Shown: piece after piece, positions 26,864 to 37,108 of the stretch | Layout of the letters: each line of letters opens with the position of its first letter | Position numbering within the stretch: position 1 is the stretch's first letter | Assembly: GCF_002127545.1 (NCBI RefSeq) | Contig: NZ_MUBK01000026.1 | Coordinates: forward strand, 1-64,000 | Direction: 5' to 3' | Length of the DNA stretch: 64,000 nucleotides | Origin: Xenorhabdus beddingii | Lineage (GTDB): Bacteria > Pseudomonadota > Gammaproteobacteria > Enterobacterales > Enterobacteriaceae | Program-made: the position numbers and the translations under genes | Notes under the pieces: generated by a model | What the model was told of the DNA's origin: nothing | The model's database searches: none | The model's input: the letters and a program-made list of their open reading frames with translations, nothing else

Positions 26864-28192
26864 TTATTCCTTTTTATCTAAGGGAAAAGGGACAGGATGT
26901 TTAGTGTTGTAGTTAAACGTATACATGGCCGTGATGATCATCATCACAATCAACGTCCACACCACTTCTTTGGCTCCCGTTCCCAAAACTGCCCAGATAC
27001 AATAAGCAAAGGCAATAAAAGTAATGATAATATAGCGCGTTTTTTCTTGCCCAAGATGTCCGTGACCGATGAGCAGCAAAGCCGCGCAGGTATATAAATA
27101 GGGGATCAGGGTAAAAATCACTGAGACGGAAGAAACCAACCCAAATTCTTTCGCGGCGTTCGGGGATATGCTGCTAAGCTGGAAAATCGTCATTAGAACG
27201 CCAAGGATCAATAAACCCGCAACCGGGGTTCCTGCTTTATTCACTTTGGCAAAGATCGCAGGAAACAGCCCATCATCTGCTGCTGCTTTGGCTGTCTGCC
27301 CTGCCAGTAATGTCCAGCCCCCCAGCGATCCCAAACACCCTACTGCAGCACAGAAAGCGACGACTGCCCCGGCGGTATCTCCCAATGCTAATCTGGCGGC
27401 ATCCCCAAACGGTGAAGAGGAAACTTTCAATGCTGCATTGGGGATCATGCCCATAATCACGCTACTGGACAGGACATAACAGACCGCCGCGATCAGCACG
27501 CCACCAATGGTCGCAATCGGTACGTTCCGCTTAGGATTCTTGACCACACCGGCAGCAACCGAAGCACTTTCAACACCAATGAAAGACCATAGCGTCACGT
27601 TTAAAATGCTTTGGATCGCCCCAACAGTGTTTAATCCACTGACATTCCACGCATCCATGTAAGTTTTACCGCTGAACCAGAACCAACCCAATACCGCCGT
27701 CGCCACGATGGGGATCAACGCCAACGTTGTCGCCACCGCTTGTACTCTGGTAATGACATGCGGCCCGATAATGTTCAAAAAAACGAATATCCACAATATT
27801 GCCGTACAGGTGATCGTTAAAATGATCGGGTCTTTCAGGATGGGGAAAAAGTAACTCAGATAGCCTACGCCAATCACGACCATCGCAATATTTCCGATCC
27901 AACACGCCAGCCAGTATAGAATGTTCGTCTGGTAGCCCAAAAAAGGCCCAAAGGCCCGGCGGGCATAAGCATAGGAACCACCGGGACTATCGTCCAATGA
28001 GGATATCTTGGCATATACGATTGACAGTCCCACCGCACCGATGATAGTCACTAACCAGCCAAGAATGGCAATGCCTCCCGTTGAAGCCAGACTGGCTGGC
28101 AGCAGAAAAACCCCCGACCCCATAATGTTACCGGCAACCATCAGTGTAACGGGGATCAATCCGACTTTTGTCGTCTCTGAAACTGTAGCCAT
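26864..28192 (-). CDS. adiC: Arginine/agmatine antiporter
   Basis: The 442-residue APC-family inner-membrane protein is very close to E. coli AdiC. It starts [25 protein letters not shown], has the substrate-gating tryptophan region [16 protein letters not shown] near residue 200, and [24 protein letters not shown] near 285. It swaps external arginine for internal agmatine, the product of AdiA, exporting one proton equivalent per cycle. It follows adiA by 17 bases. A terminator closes the pair. No adiY-type regulator is next to it. Confidence 0.94.
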   Translation of the reverse strand: MATVSETTKVGLIPVTLMVAGNIMGSGVFLLPASLASTGGIAILGWLVTIIGAVGLSIVYAKISSLDDSPGGSYAYARRAFGPFLGYQTNILYWLACWIGNIAMVVIGVGYLSYFFPILKDPIILTITCTAILWIFVFLNIIGPHVITRVQAVATTLALIPIVATAVLGWFWFSGKTYMDAWNVSGLNTVGAIQSILNVTLWSFIGVESASVAAGVVKNPKRNVPIATIGGVLIAAVCYVLSSSVIMGMIPNAALKVSSSPFGDAARLALGDTAGAVVAFCAAVGCLGSLGGWTLLAGQTAKAAADDGLFPAIFAKVNKAGTPVAGLLILGVLMTIFQLSSISPNAAKEFGLVSSVSVIFTLIPYLYTCAALLLIGHGHLGQEKTRYIIITFIAFAYCIWAVLGTGAKEVVWTLIVMMIITAMYTFNYNTKHPVPFPLDKKE

Positions 28193-28209
28193 AATTTATT
28201 TTCCCGTTC

Positions 28210-30483
28210 TCACTTTTTGATACACATAACGTGATAAATACCGTTGATGATTTCAGTACCTTCCGTTTCATGTTCGAAACCGGGGAATTCGTGATCCCAT
28301 TTTTGCAGTGCATGCAAATACTCAATCTGGGGGCTGGTGTTATCACCGAAATTTTCGCCTGAAAGCAACATCGGAATGCCGGGTGGATAGGGGATAATGG
28401 AATTTGCTGCGATACGGTGGGGTAAATCGTCCAGTGCCACCATTTCCACATTATTGGTCACGATGGCCTGATAAGCCGCTCTGGGAGTCATTGCCATTTC
28501 AGGCAAACCCGCATATGCCTGGTTCAATTTTTCACCCGGATTATCCTGCCGTAAATAATCGAACATTTTATCGCCCAGTTCTTTTACGCCTAAATGCCCA
28601 TAAACTTCCGGATATTGATTCACCAAGTCAGGCAAAACCTTACTCAACGGCGTATTAGCGTCATAATGGTGTTTGAAAGATAATAGGGTATTGAGTAATG
28701 TTCCCCATTTTCCTTTGGTAATGCCCATTGAAAACAGGAACATAATTTGGAAATCCGTGGTACGGGTCGGCACAATACCATGTTGGCCTAGCCACGCAGT
28801 CACCAATGCCGCCGGTACGCCCTGTTTCTGTAACTTGCCATTATCCCCCATCCCCGGCGCCAAGATGCTGACTTTAATCGGATCGAGCATACTCCAGTCA
28901 TCAGGCAAATCTTCAAATCCATGCCAACTGTCTCCCGGACGCATCACCCAGCAACTTTGCTCTTTTGTCAGTAATTCTTTGGGAGCTTCTTCAAAAGCGA
29001 TTTTTTTGCCTGTTGCGGGATCAGTGACTTTTTCCTGATTCCACGGTTTAAAGAACCAGCTACCCTTTTTGCTGAATTCCCTATGCAAACGGGCCAGTGC
29101 CTGACGAAAATCAACAGCCTCTTCAATGACTTCCTGCGTCAAGGAATAACCACTATTGCCATCCATCATGGAAGCGGCGATATCGTTTGAAGCACAAATT
29201 GCGTATAAAGGGGATGTTGTCGCATGCATCATGTAGGCTTGATTAAATCTGGAAAAATCCACGGAATTTCGTCCATCACGCACATGGATAAATGAGGCTT
29301 GTGATAGTGCATTCAGTAACTTGTGGGAGGAGTGAGTGGCAAAGACCGTCGGCCCTGAATGATTTTTAGGTTCCCCGCGCATGGCGTAATGATCATGATA
29401 AATCGGGTTAAAACGCGCATAGCCATACCACGCTTCATCAAAATGTATCCGATCGACACTTTTATCCAGCAATTCCTGTACATGCTTGGCATTATAACAA
29501 ACACCATCATACGTACAGTTTGTCACTACACTATAGACGGGCTTATGGCTGGACATGCCCTGAGTCAATGGGTTCTGTTTAATCTTTTTCTGTAGTGTTT
29601 TCGCCTGCATTTCCTGCGGATAGATAGGGCCGATGATGCCATAGCGGTTACGGCTGGGCAGCATGTAGACAGGTTTCGCGCCTGTCAGGATTAACCCTTG
29701 TTCGATGGATTTATGGCAATTTCGGTCAATAATGACAACATCATCTTCGGTCATGCAAGCCTGCATAATCGTGCGGTTAGAACCTGATGTTCCGACGACA
29801 ACCGAGTAAGAATGGTCTGCGCCAAATATTCTGGCCGCATTTCTTTCACTTTCGCCAAAGGCGCCTGAGTGATCCAACAGCGAACCCAATGACGCGCGTT
29901 CGATCCCCATATCGGTACGGAAAAGATTTTCTCCATAATAGTCATGATAAAAACGGCCAATGGGTGTTTTATTAAATCCCACCCCGCCCTGATGCCCCGG
30001 GGCAGCCCACGAATATTCATAGGTTTGGCTGTATTTCATTAAAGCCGACATTAAAGGAGGCAACAATTGTTGGCGATACCGGGACATGGCCGCAATGGCT
30101 CGGCCGGCAATAAAATCCGCCGAATCTTCCAGTATCCAGGCAAATTCAGCAAGTTGTTCCAGCAATTCATGGTTCAGTAAAAATACCGTTTTTTCTCGGT
30201 CACTTAATAAAAAGACGGGAACGTTTTCCTGACGTTGAGATAATTTATTCAATATTCGCTGTATATTGCGATATAAATCATCATCCATAAGTGCACAACT
30301 CACCATCAAACAATCGAATGGCTCATTGGCTGAAATTATCGTATAGCTATCCTCAAGAGAATCCGCAATAACAACATCAACATCTTTCTTAGTTAATGTA
30401 TCAGCCAAACGCTGTACCGCGTTTTCAATATAGTGACTATGATATCGTGTACCCACTGCGTTTTTTGCTATCAATACTTTCAT
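28210..30483 (-). CDS. adiA: Biodegradative (acid-inducible) arginine decarboxylase
   Basis: The 757-residue PLP enzyme converts arginine to agmatine and CO2 and consumes a proton. It has the N-terminal wing domain (residues 1-130), the start of the core at YSWAAPGHQGGVGF near 162, and the PLP lysine in ATHSSHKLLNALS near 386. The length and sequence match E. coli AdiA (756 residues). With adiC it forms the arginine-dependent acid-resistance system. The upstream 670 bases are gene-free and probably carry the acid or anaerobic regulation. Confidence 0.95.
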   Translation of the reverse strand: MKVLIAKNAVGTRYHSHYIENAVQRLADTLTKKDVDVVIADSLEDSYTIISANEPFDCLMVSCALMDDDLYRNIQRILNKLSQRQENVPVFLLSDREKTVFLLNHELLEQLAEFAWILEDSADFIAGRAIAAMSRYRQQLLPPLMSALMKYSQTYEYSWAAPGHQGGVGFNKTPIGRFYHDYYGENLFRTDMGIERASLGSLLDHSGAFGESERNAARIFGADHSYSVVVGTSGSNRTIMQACMTEDDVVIIDRNCHKSIEQGLILTGAKPVYMLPSRNRYGIIGPIYPQEMQAKTLQKKIKQNPLTQGMSSHKPVYSVVTNCTYDGVCYNAKHVQELLDKSVDRIHFDEAWYGYARFNPIYHDHYAMRGEPKNHSGPTVFATHSSHKLLNALSQASFIHVRDGRNSVDFSRFNQAYMMHATTSPLYAICASNDIAASMMDGNSGYSLTQEVIEEAVDFRQALARLHREFSKKGSWFFKPWNQEKVTDPATGKKIAFEEAPKELLTKEQSCWVMRPGDSWHGFEDLPDDWSMLDPIKVSILAPGMGDNGKLQKQGVPAALVTAWLGQHGIVPTRTTDFQIMFLFSMGITKGKWGTLLNTLLSFKHHYDANTPLSKVLPDLVNQYPEVYGHLGVKELGDKMFDYLRQDNPGEKLNQAYAGLPEMAMTPRAAYQAIVTNNVEMVALDDLPHRIAANSIIPYPPGIPMLLSGENFGDNTSPQIEYLHALQKWDHEFPGFEHETEGTEIINGIYHVMCIKK

Positions 30484-31159
30484 AACATTTTTCCTTACGC
30501 TATTTCTACTTGAACCAACAAGATAAATTTAGTGTTACTGGCAATTGCCATAGAATGGTTGATACAATCAGGAAATTGGATGGTTTTCATTCTGTCAGAG
30601 CTGTACAAAAAGTATTTCTAACGGTGCTGGGTGAGTTGTAATAACTCATGACAACTATTCGTTGGTATATAAATTTCTACGCTTAAAATCACATTGATTA
30701 ATATAGTGTCTATTTTAATTTGTGCAATTTAGGTAAATAGCCAGAGATTGGAGTGGTTATACCGGGTTGAGGTTATGAATATTGAAATAACAGGAAAAAC
30801 AGTTAATCACCGTTATGCTAATATTTTAGCGTAATTAGTTTTTTATCTACCCCCTGCTTATTTAACTTGTTTTTTGTATAACCAATCTATTTTATCGCTG
30901 TTTTTTGGCCTTTTAGTTAACTTCAGAAAAATGTCATACCACTCATTTACTGGCTATTCCCCGGTAAAAACCTCCCGGCAATTCACGCCATCATCACGTT
31001 AATTTAGTAAGAGCCAGAGCACAACGGCATGGCAATGTGGATTTTCTTTACTGACGTTACTATGGAAAAGTACAGGGCATCACTGAGTCGGTACTGAAAA
31101 ACCATCACGTTTGAAAGCGCCTGCTACGGTGATCCCATCATTAAATTATGGGACTGAGA
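30484..31159. other. Intergenic region upstream of adiA and the lysis pair
   Basis: No gene is visible. The left half is AT-rich and should hold the adiA promoter. The right half (about 31000-31150) is more mixed and leads into the holin gene; it may be leftover phage DNA. Confidence 0.4.
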
Positions 31160-31474
31160 ATGAAAGAACATCCTGATTTATGGGCCGATTTATTAAACGG
31201 TCTGAAAAATTCCTGGCCACAGATATCAGGCTCTATTTTAGCCATCATGATTTGTTATGGCCGATTGATTTATGACGGTGTGGAGCGAAAAAATCGTTGG
31301 GTCGAACCGCTATTGTGCGGAGCGCTGTCATGGGGGTGTTCCAGCGGATTGGAACTATTTGGTATTCCAAGCAGTGTTTCACCTGCCCTTGGCGGTGCCG
31401 TTGGCTTTATTGGCGTAGAAAAAATACGGGAATTTGCTATCCGCGCTATCAACAAACGTTTAGGAGATAAATAA
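31160..31474 (+). CDS. Lambda-type phage holin
   Basis: The 104-residue protein matches the lambda-family holin layout. A short MKEHPDLWADLLNGL head is followed by a first membrane helix (SGSILAIMICYGRLIYDG), a RK(N)RWVEPLLCGALSWG loop and helix, then the SSGLELFGIPSSVSPALGGAVGFIGVEKIRE signature. Holins make the inner-membrane pores that free a muralytic enzyme. The ATG at 31160 has GGGA six bases upstream; 31148 is an alternative start. It overlaps the next gene by one base. No other phage genes are nearby. Confidence 0.85.
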   Translation: MKEHPDLWADLLNGLKNSWPQISGSILAIMICYGRLIYDGVERKNRWVEPLLCGALSWGCSSGLELFGIPSSVSPALGGAVGFIGVEKIREFAIRAINKRLGDK

Positions 31475-31869
31475 TGACAAGAGGGATCCGTAACCATAAT
31501 CCAGGCAATATCCGCCACGGGGATAAATGGCAGGGTTTACGTGAGGCACAAACAGACAAATCATTTTGCCAGTTTGTCGCTCCTGAGTACGGCATCCGCG
31601 CGATGCTGAAAATTCTGCGTAATTACGAACGAAAATATGGATATAACACGATCCGCCAGTTTATTTCCCGCTGGGCTCCACCCAATGAAAATCATACTGA
31701 AAATTACATTGCTTATGTCTGCAAAGCGGTCGGTGTATCCAGCAGTGCGGTATTGGATGTGGACAATATCCACACGATGAGTCGATTAGTTAAGGCGATT
31801 ATCCAGATGGAAAATGGTCAGCAACCCTATTCCGATGCTGTCATTAAGCGGGCATTTGAGTTGTTATAA
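31474..31869 (+). CDS. Phage P5-like structural/muralytic protein (endolysin candidate)
   Basis: The 131-residue protein starts TRGIRNHNPGNIRHGDKWQGL and continues with FCQFVAPEYGIRAMLKILRNYERKYG, the pattern of proteins annotated as phage structural protein P5 and predicted to cleave peptidoglycan. GGAG lies seven bases before the ATG, which overlaps the holin stop (TAATG). Following a holin, it is the likely lysis enzyme of the pair. No spanin gene follows. Confidence 0.75.
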   Translation: MTRGIRNHNPGNIRHGDKWQGLREAQTDKSFCQFVAPEYGIRAMLKILRNYERKYGYNTIRQFISRWAPPNENHTENYIAYVCKAVGVSSSAVLDVDNIHTMSRLVKAIIQMENGQQPYSDAVIKRAFELL

Positions 31870-31886
31870 GTTTCGAGAAATATATC

Positions 31887-31915
31887 ATCACCGTCAGCGT
31901 CTTGACGGTGATTTT
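31887..31915 (+). terminator. Intrinsic terminator after the lysis pair
   Basis: ATCACCGTCA and TGACGGTGAT form a ten-base stem with a GCGTCT loop, followed by TTT, 17 bases after the stop of the muralytic gene. Confidence 0.75.
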
Positions 31916-33287
<1,372 letters not shown>

Positions 33288-33346
33288 CTCAGTCTTTACC
33301 TTCAGCAGAAAATCGCCACAACCAATGACCTTAGAGAGAAAAGTTA

Positions 33347-34207
33347 ATGAAAAGAATCGAACATCACGCCTGTTTTCGTGGATGGCAGGATGTCTATCAA
33401 CATGAGTCAAAAGTCTTGGGCTGCCAGATGCGTTTTTCCATTTTCCTGCCTCCCCAGATTAAAGAAAAAAGATTGCCTGTGCTGTATTGGCTCTCCGGAT
33501 TGACGTGCACAGAACAAAATTTCATCACCAAAGCAGGCGCCCAACGTTATGCGGCGGAGCAAGGTATCGTCGTTGTTGCCCCGGATACCAGTCCACGAGG
33601 TGATGATATTGCTGATGACCCCGCTTATGATCTGGGACAAGGGGCAGGGTTTTATCTCAATGCCTTAAAACACCCTTGGTCTTTACATTATCGCATGTAC
33701 GATTATGTGGTTGCGGAATTACCCGAACTGATTGAAGCAAACTTTGAGGTAACGGAGATACGGGCTATCAGCGGCCACTCTATGGGGGGCCACGGCGCCA
33801 TGATGATAGCCCTGAGAAATCCTGATCGCTATTGCAGCGTATCAGCGTTTTCACCCATTGTCGCACCCAGTCAGGTTCCGTGGGGAATCAAAGCCTTTTC
33901 CACCTATCTTGGCGAAGACCGATCTGCATGGAAACAGTATGATTCTGTAGAACTGATCAAAAACGCAAAAGAAAGGCTCCCTGTTTTGGTTGATCAGGGA
34001 CTCAACGATGACTTTTTGGATGAACAGTTACGTCCCCATTTATTACAGGCTGTCTGCGATGAAATTGGTTATCCCGTGACCCTAAATTTGCATCCGGAGT
34101 ATGACCATAGCTACTACTTTATTGCCAGTTTCATTGAGGATCATATCGCCCACCATGCCAAGGCCATGAAAAAATGTGCTGATAACCACCACAAAAACCT
34201 AAAATGA
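33347..34207 (+). CDS. frmB: S-formylglutathione hydrolase
   Basis: The 286-residue esterase D-type enzyme hydrolyses S-formylglutathione to formate and glutathione. The catalytic triad can be read: Ser in [12 protein letters not shown] near residue 148, Asp in [14 protein letters not shown] near 225, and His in [11 protein letters not shown] near 258. The oxyanion segment [11 protein letters not shown] lies near 50. It is the second gene of the frmAB operon and completes formaldehyde removal. Confidence 0.95.
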   Translation: MKRIEHHACFRGWQDVYQHESKVLGCQMRFSIFLPPQIKEKRLPVLYWLSGLTCTEQNFITKAGAQRYAAEQGIVVVAPDTSPRGDDIADDPAYDLGQGAGFYLNALKHPWSLHYRMYDYVVAELPELIEANFEVTEIRAISGHSMGGHGAMMIALRNPDRYCSVSAFSPIVAPSQVPWGIKAFSTYLGEDRSAWKQYDSVELIKNAKERLPVLVDQGLNDDFLDEQLRPHLLQAVCDEIGYPVTLNLHPEYDHSYYFIASFIEDHIAHHAKAMKKCADNHHKNLK

Positions 34208-34214
34208 GCTTTTC

Positions 34215-34241
34215 AGGCCACCAAACAAAAATGAGTGGCCT
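34215..34241 (+). terminator. Weak hairpin after frmB
   Basis: AGGCCAC pairs with GTGGCCT across a 13-base A-rich loop, eight bases after the frmB stop. No T run follows, so termination is uncertain. Confidence 0.4.
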
Positions 34242-34255
34242 TGACGATAATATGA

Positions 34256-34316
34256 ATATACTCAATGGGTTTCAAGATGCAGCCAACAAAGCTGCAACTT
34301 GAAAAGCAACAGGCAT
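34256..34316. repeat. Short palindromic relative of the 119-bp element
   Basis: TTTCAAG(A)TGCAGC and GCTGCA(A)CTTGAAA form a 13-base stem around CAACAAA. The arm read on the minus strand (CTTTGTTGGCTGCA after TTCAAG) resembles the outer arm of the 119-bp element at 57654-57690. It looks like an internally shortened member of that family. Confidence 0.5.
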
Positions 34317-34556
34317 AATATCTTGGCAAAATTACTTCGGTAGTACACCGTATGACTGAAAATAACCAGCTTGTGTAATAAATTGATTATAATATTTGTT
34401 TTCTGCCACCGTGTGACTTGCAGCACTTTGGGCATTGACATACTGGCGCTATTTCCTTCTGATTTGTCGTTCCTTGTGACGCTTGCATAAAAACGTTTTA
34501 TTCCAGCCAGGGCATTAAAAATATTTTTCTGGTCGTTCATTTCTGATGGCCGGTTT

Positions 34557-35513
34557 CTATGGAACATCACGCTTTTCATGACCCTGTTTGCGACCGTGCA
34601 CTTGTAACTGATACCAGCTTTTAATGTCTTTAATTATCGCTGAAGCATGGTCGTTCCCATCACTATCCTTGAAAAAATGGTCTAAACCCTCATAAGTTTT
34701 AAAAGAAACCATTGGGTTATCAATTGCCGCCATCATCTGTAATGCCCCAGCCGCATCAACATTATGATCACTCATGGTCTGGATAACCAATAGTGGCGTC
34801 TTACTGGATTGGATCATTTTCTGATTGTCAATGGATAACACCTCGTGCCACCAGTTTGTACCATGTTTACTCACTGTCATGCCAGCCGGCAATTGTTGTT
34901 TTTTGGCTTTTTCTGCAAAGGCCTTAAAATTGTTAACGGCTTCATCGGTCATTTCCTCTGGTGATTCACGCCTGATACTCTGAATGACATCATCAATAAA
35001 GAAACGTCCTCCACCATTCATTGAAATAGCAGCAGTAATAAAATCTGCATCAGAAGCTATCATATTGGTGATAATCGCACCTTCACTTCCCCCAAGCAGG
35101 ACAATATGACGATAACGGTTTTTTAATTGATGCAAGACAGCAAGATAATCTTTAACCCGTTTTGATGGTGAGTCACCCTGCATATATTCCTGCGGGCACG
35201 TCAATTCATCAGGTTCAACACCATTTTTGCCGATCCTGCGATCAAGACCTGACTTTTCTACCAAGAGAATATCGTTATCAGGAAAAGTCGCCCCAAAATT
35301 TTCTATCATTGTCCGGTTATTGATAACACTTTTACAATCAGAACCCTGAATCAGGACAAGCAGATCTTTATAATGCGTGCCATCGCGCGATATCAGGTAG
35401 TAAATAATATCTTTGCCATCATTTCCCTGTAAACTATAGCTGACCTGTTCAGCCACAGCTTGTAAGGATATTGGGGTTAAAACAAATACGATGAAAATAA
35501 GTATTTTTTTCAT
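34557..35513 (-). CDS. Secreted alpha/beta hydrolase, unknown substrate
   Basis: The 318-residue protein has a signal peptide (KKILIFIVFVLTPISLQAVA, cleavage near residue 21). It shows the LLVLIQGSDC oxyanion region near 52, the nucleophile elbow LLGGSEGAII near 144, and the acid and His candidates in QTMSDHNVD (about 248) and GLDHFF (about 280). The GxSxG-type elbow is GGSEG. Fold-level assignment is secure, but substrate specificity is not readable. It stands alone, between the frm operon and soxR. Confidence 0.8.
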   Translation of the reverse strand: MKKILIFIVFVLTPISLQAVAEQVSYSLQGNDGKDIIYYLISRDGTHYKDLLVLIQGSDCKSVINNRTMIENFGATFPDNDILLVEKSGLDRRIGKNGVEPDELTCPQEYMQGDSPSKRVKDYLAVLHQLKNRYRHIVLLGGSEGAIITNMIASDADFITAAISMNGGGRFFIDDVIQSIRRESPEEMTDEAVNNFKAFAEKAKKQQLPAGMTVSKHGTNWWHEVLSIDNQKMIQSSKTPLLVIQTMSDHNVDAAGALQMMAAIDNPMVSFKTYEGLDHFFKDSDGNDHASAIIKDIKSWYQLQVHGRKQGHEKRDVP

Positions 35514-35680
35514 AATAAACCTATCACTCTGATTGATTATATACCCGTCATCATTGAAGATGCTTGATATCTCATTGAAATTAGATCATTCTAACGCCCA
35601 TGAAAATTCATCTGATTCCCGAACAGAAAGCCCCCCTTTTCATTGATGCACCATACACTCCCGGTAAGCGGAATACACTC

Positions 35681-35693
35681 TGACCTAAGGTCA
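35681..35693. promoter_or_regulatory. Perfect palindrome TGACCTAAGGTCA in front of soxR
   Basis: A 13-base dyad with a single central base ends seven bases before the soxR ATG, and its AAGG half may double as the ribosome-binding site. MerR-family regulators bind dyads of this size, so autoregulation is possible. Confidence 0.35.
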
Positions 35694-35699
35694 ATAAAG

Positions 35700-36164
35700 A
35701 TGGCAAAAAACAGAGACATTGATTTTAATAGGGCATTAACGGTTGGAGAAGTCGCGAAACGTAGTGGAGTCGCTGTGTCAACCTTGCATTTTTATGAATC
35801 AAAAGGATTAATCAAAAGCTCACGTAATTCGGGAAATCAGCGCCGTTTTCCGGCCGTTGTACTTCGTTATATAGCCATAATTAAAGTCGCACAGAGTACC
35901 GGCATCCCGTTGAAAGAAATACAGGAAATACTAGGCCAGTTTCCTCCTAACAGCAAACTCACTGCCGAACAATGGCGAATGCTTTCCTCGCAATGGCGGG
36001 ATACGTTGGAACAACGCATAACAAAATTAATCCAGCTACGTGATAATCTGGATAGTTGCATTGGCTGTGGGTGTCTTTCACTGACAGAATGTCCGTTGCG
36101 TAATCCAAATGATATTTTGGGAGAAACCGGATCGGGGCCGAGAATTCTGCTTCAAAAAGAATAA
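35700..36164 (+). CDS. soxR: Redox-sensing transcriptional activator SoxR
   Basis: The 154-residue MerR-family protein has an N-terminal winged helix ([26 protein letters not shown], residues 12-37), a dimerisation helix, and the [2Fe-2S] motif [12 protein letters not shown] near residue 120 with C-x2-C-x-C-x5-C spacing. It senses superoxide or redox-cycling compounds. The start at 35700 gives MAKNRDIDF and the usual SoxR length; the earlier ATG at 35643 would add 19 unsupported residues. No soxS is next to it, so the regulon may be SoxS-independent. Confidence 0.93.
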   Translation: MAKNRDIDFNRALTVGEVAKRSGVAVSTLHFYESKGLIKSSRNSGNQRRFPAVVLRYIAIIKVAQSTGIPLKEIQEILGQFPPNSKLTAEQWRMLSSQWRDTLEQRITKLIQLRDNLDSCIGCGCLSLTECPLRNPNDILGETGSGPRILLQKE

Positions 36165-36397
36165 AACAAGGTTATAACCTCAGCCCTGATTAACTTTAAA
36201 TATACTCAGGCAAAGAAGAAAAAATAAAAACAAAAACTCTCCATCTAAAATTATTTAATCTTTTTTGATAATTTCGGATATTTCTTTGACGCGATAACTT
36301 CGTGTCATCGGTTTTTATTTTATATCATCGCCTGTCATTACGTTATCAAGATCAAACTTGATACTCCATACTCGCCCTTTATGCCAAATCAAGCCGA
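36165..36397. other. Spacer after soxR
   Basis: No gene visible. AT-rich DNA leading into the minus-strand relic at 36398. Confidence 0.4.
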
Positions 36398-36741
36398 CTA
36401 CGGTTTCTTATGCCGTTGGAGTCCCTGAATGGTCATGGAATCATCATCGTTAGTGACATCCAGTAGTGACTGTGCCCAGAGTCGCAGGCGTTTACGATTA
36501 TCCTGCTTTTTAAAATTCAGCATGAAATCCATGTCGTCATAGGATACCAAACGTCTTTATCAGGAAATACGTTAAGTACGTTTTGGATATAATCGCTCAT
36601 TAACTGACGCCCACCGGATGCGGTGAGATACTTTCCAGCGCGGCGAAAAATATATTCGCCCCTCAACAACCCAACGGCTGAGACATCCTGATAAATCCGG
36701 GGATCGGGTAATTCGCCGCTGAGGGAAACTTCGATATCCAT
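36398..36741 (-). pseudogene. Relic with PEP-utilising-enzyme-like segment
   Basis: A minus-strand frame from 36741 reads MDIEVSLSGELPDPRIY, then VGLLRGEYIFRRAGKYLT and YIQNVLNVFPDKDVWY. This resembles the TIM-barrel region of PEP-utilising enzymes (AVGLLRxEY). It then stops at 36517. A second frame continues with VSYDDMDFMLNFKKQDNRKR to a stop at 36398, so a frameshift or fusion of two relics is present. No intact enzyme remains. The family guess is tentative. Confidence 0.45.
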
Positions 36742-37108
36742 GATTTTTTCCTTAAGGTTAACGTGAACATTTTAAGATTAATGTGAGCGCTCCTTTACCA
36801 TTTTGGCGCAGAATTCGGCGATGGTCGGGTTAAAAAATTTCTACCCCTTTTTAAGATTGAAACTATCGCTTGATTTTTTTCAATAAAACAATCCATTCAC
36901 ATTAATGAAACACTCTGATTTGTCTATCACAAAACAGGACATCATCTGGCTGTTGAAGGCATCCTTTACGGTTCTGTATAACAATATTATGGCTATAGGT
37001 GGGTTAAAAGGCTCTATAATTGTTAATGAAATGTAACGAAATAATTATTTTGAATACAGGTGTGACTGCGCGATCTATACAACCACAACATTTAAAATGG
37101 AGTGCCTT
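36742..37108. other. Intergenic region upstream of the phospholipase gene
   Basis: No gene or clear repeat is visible in about 365 bases. It should contain the promoter of the phospholipase C family gene. Confidence 0.4.

Noticed and set aside
26864-30483. Lysine decarboxylase/CadB pair
   Set aside because: The sequences match AdiA and AdiC much more closely by length and signature segments.
34262-34579. 105-residue frame on the minus strand
   Set aside because: Its end is made of the palindromic repeat, and its composition resembles no protein; it probably is non-coding.
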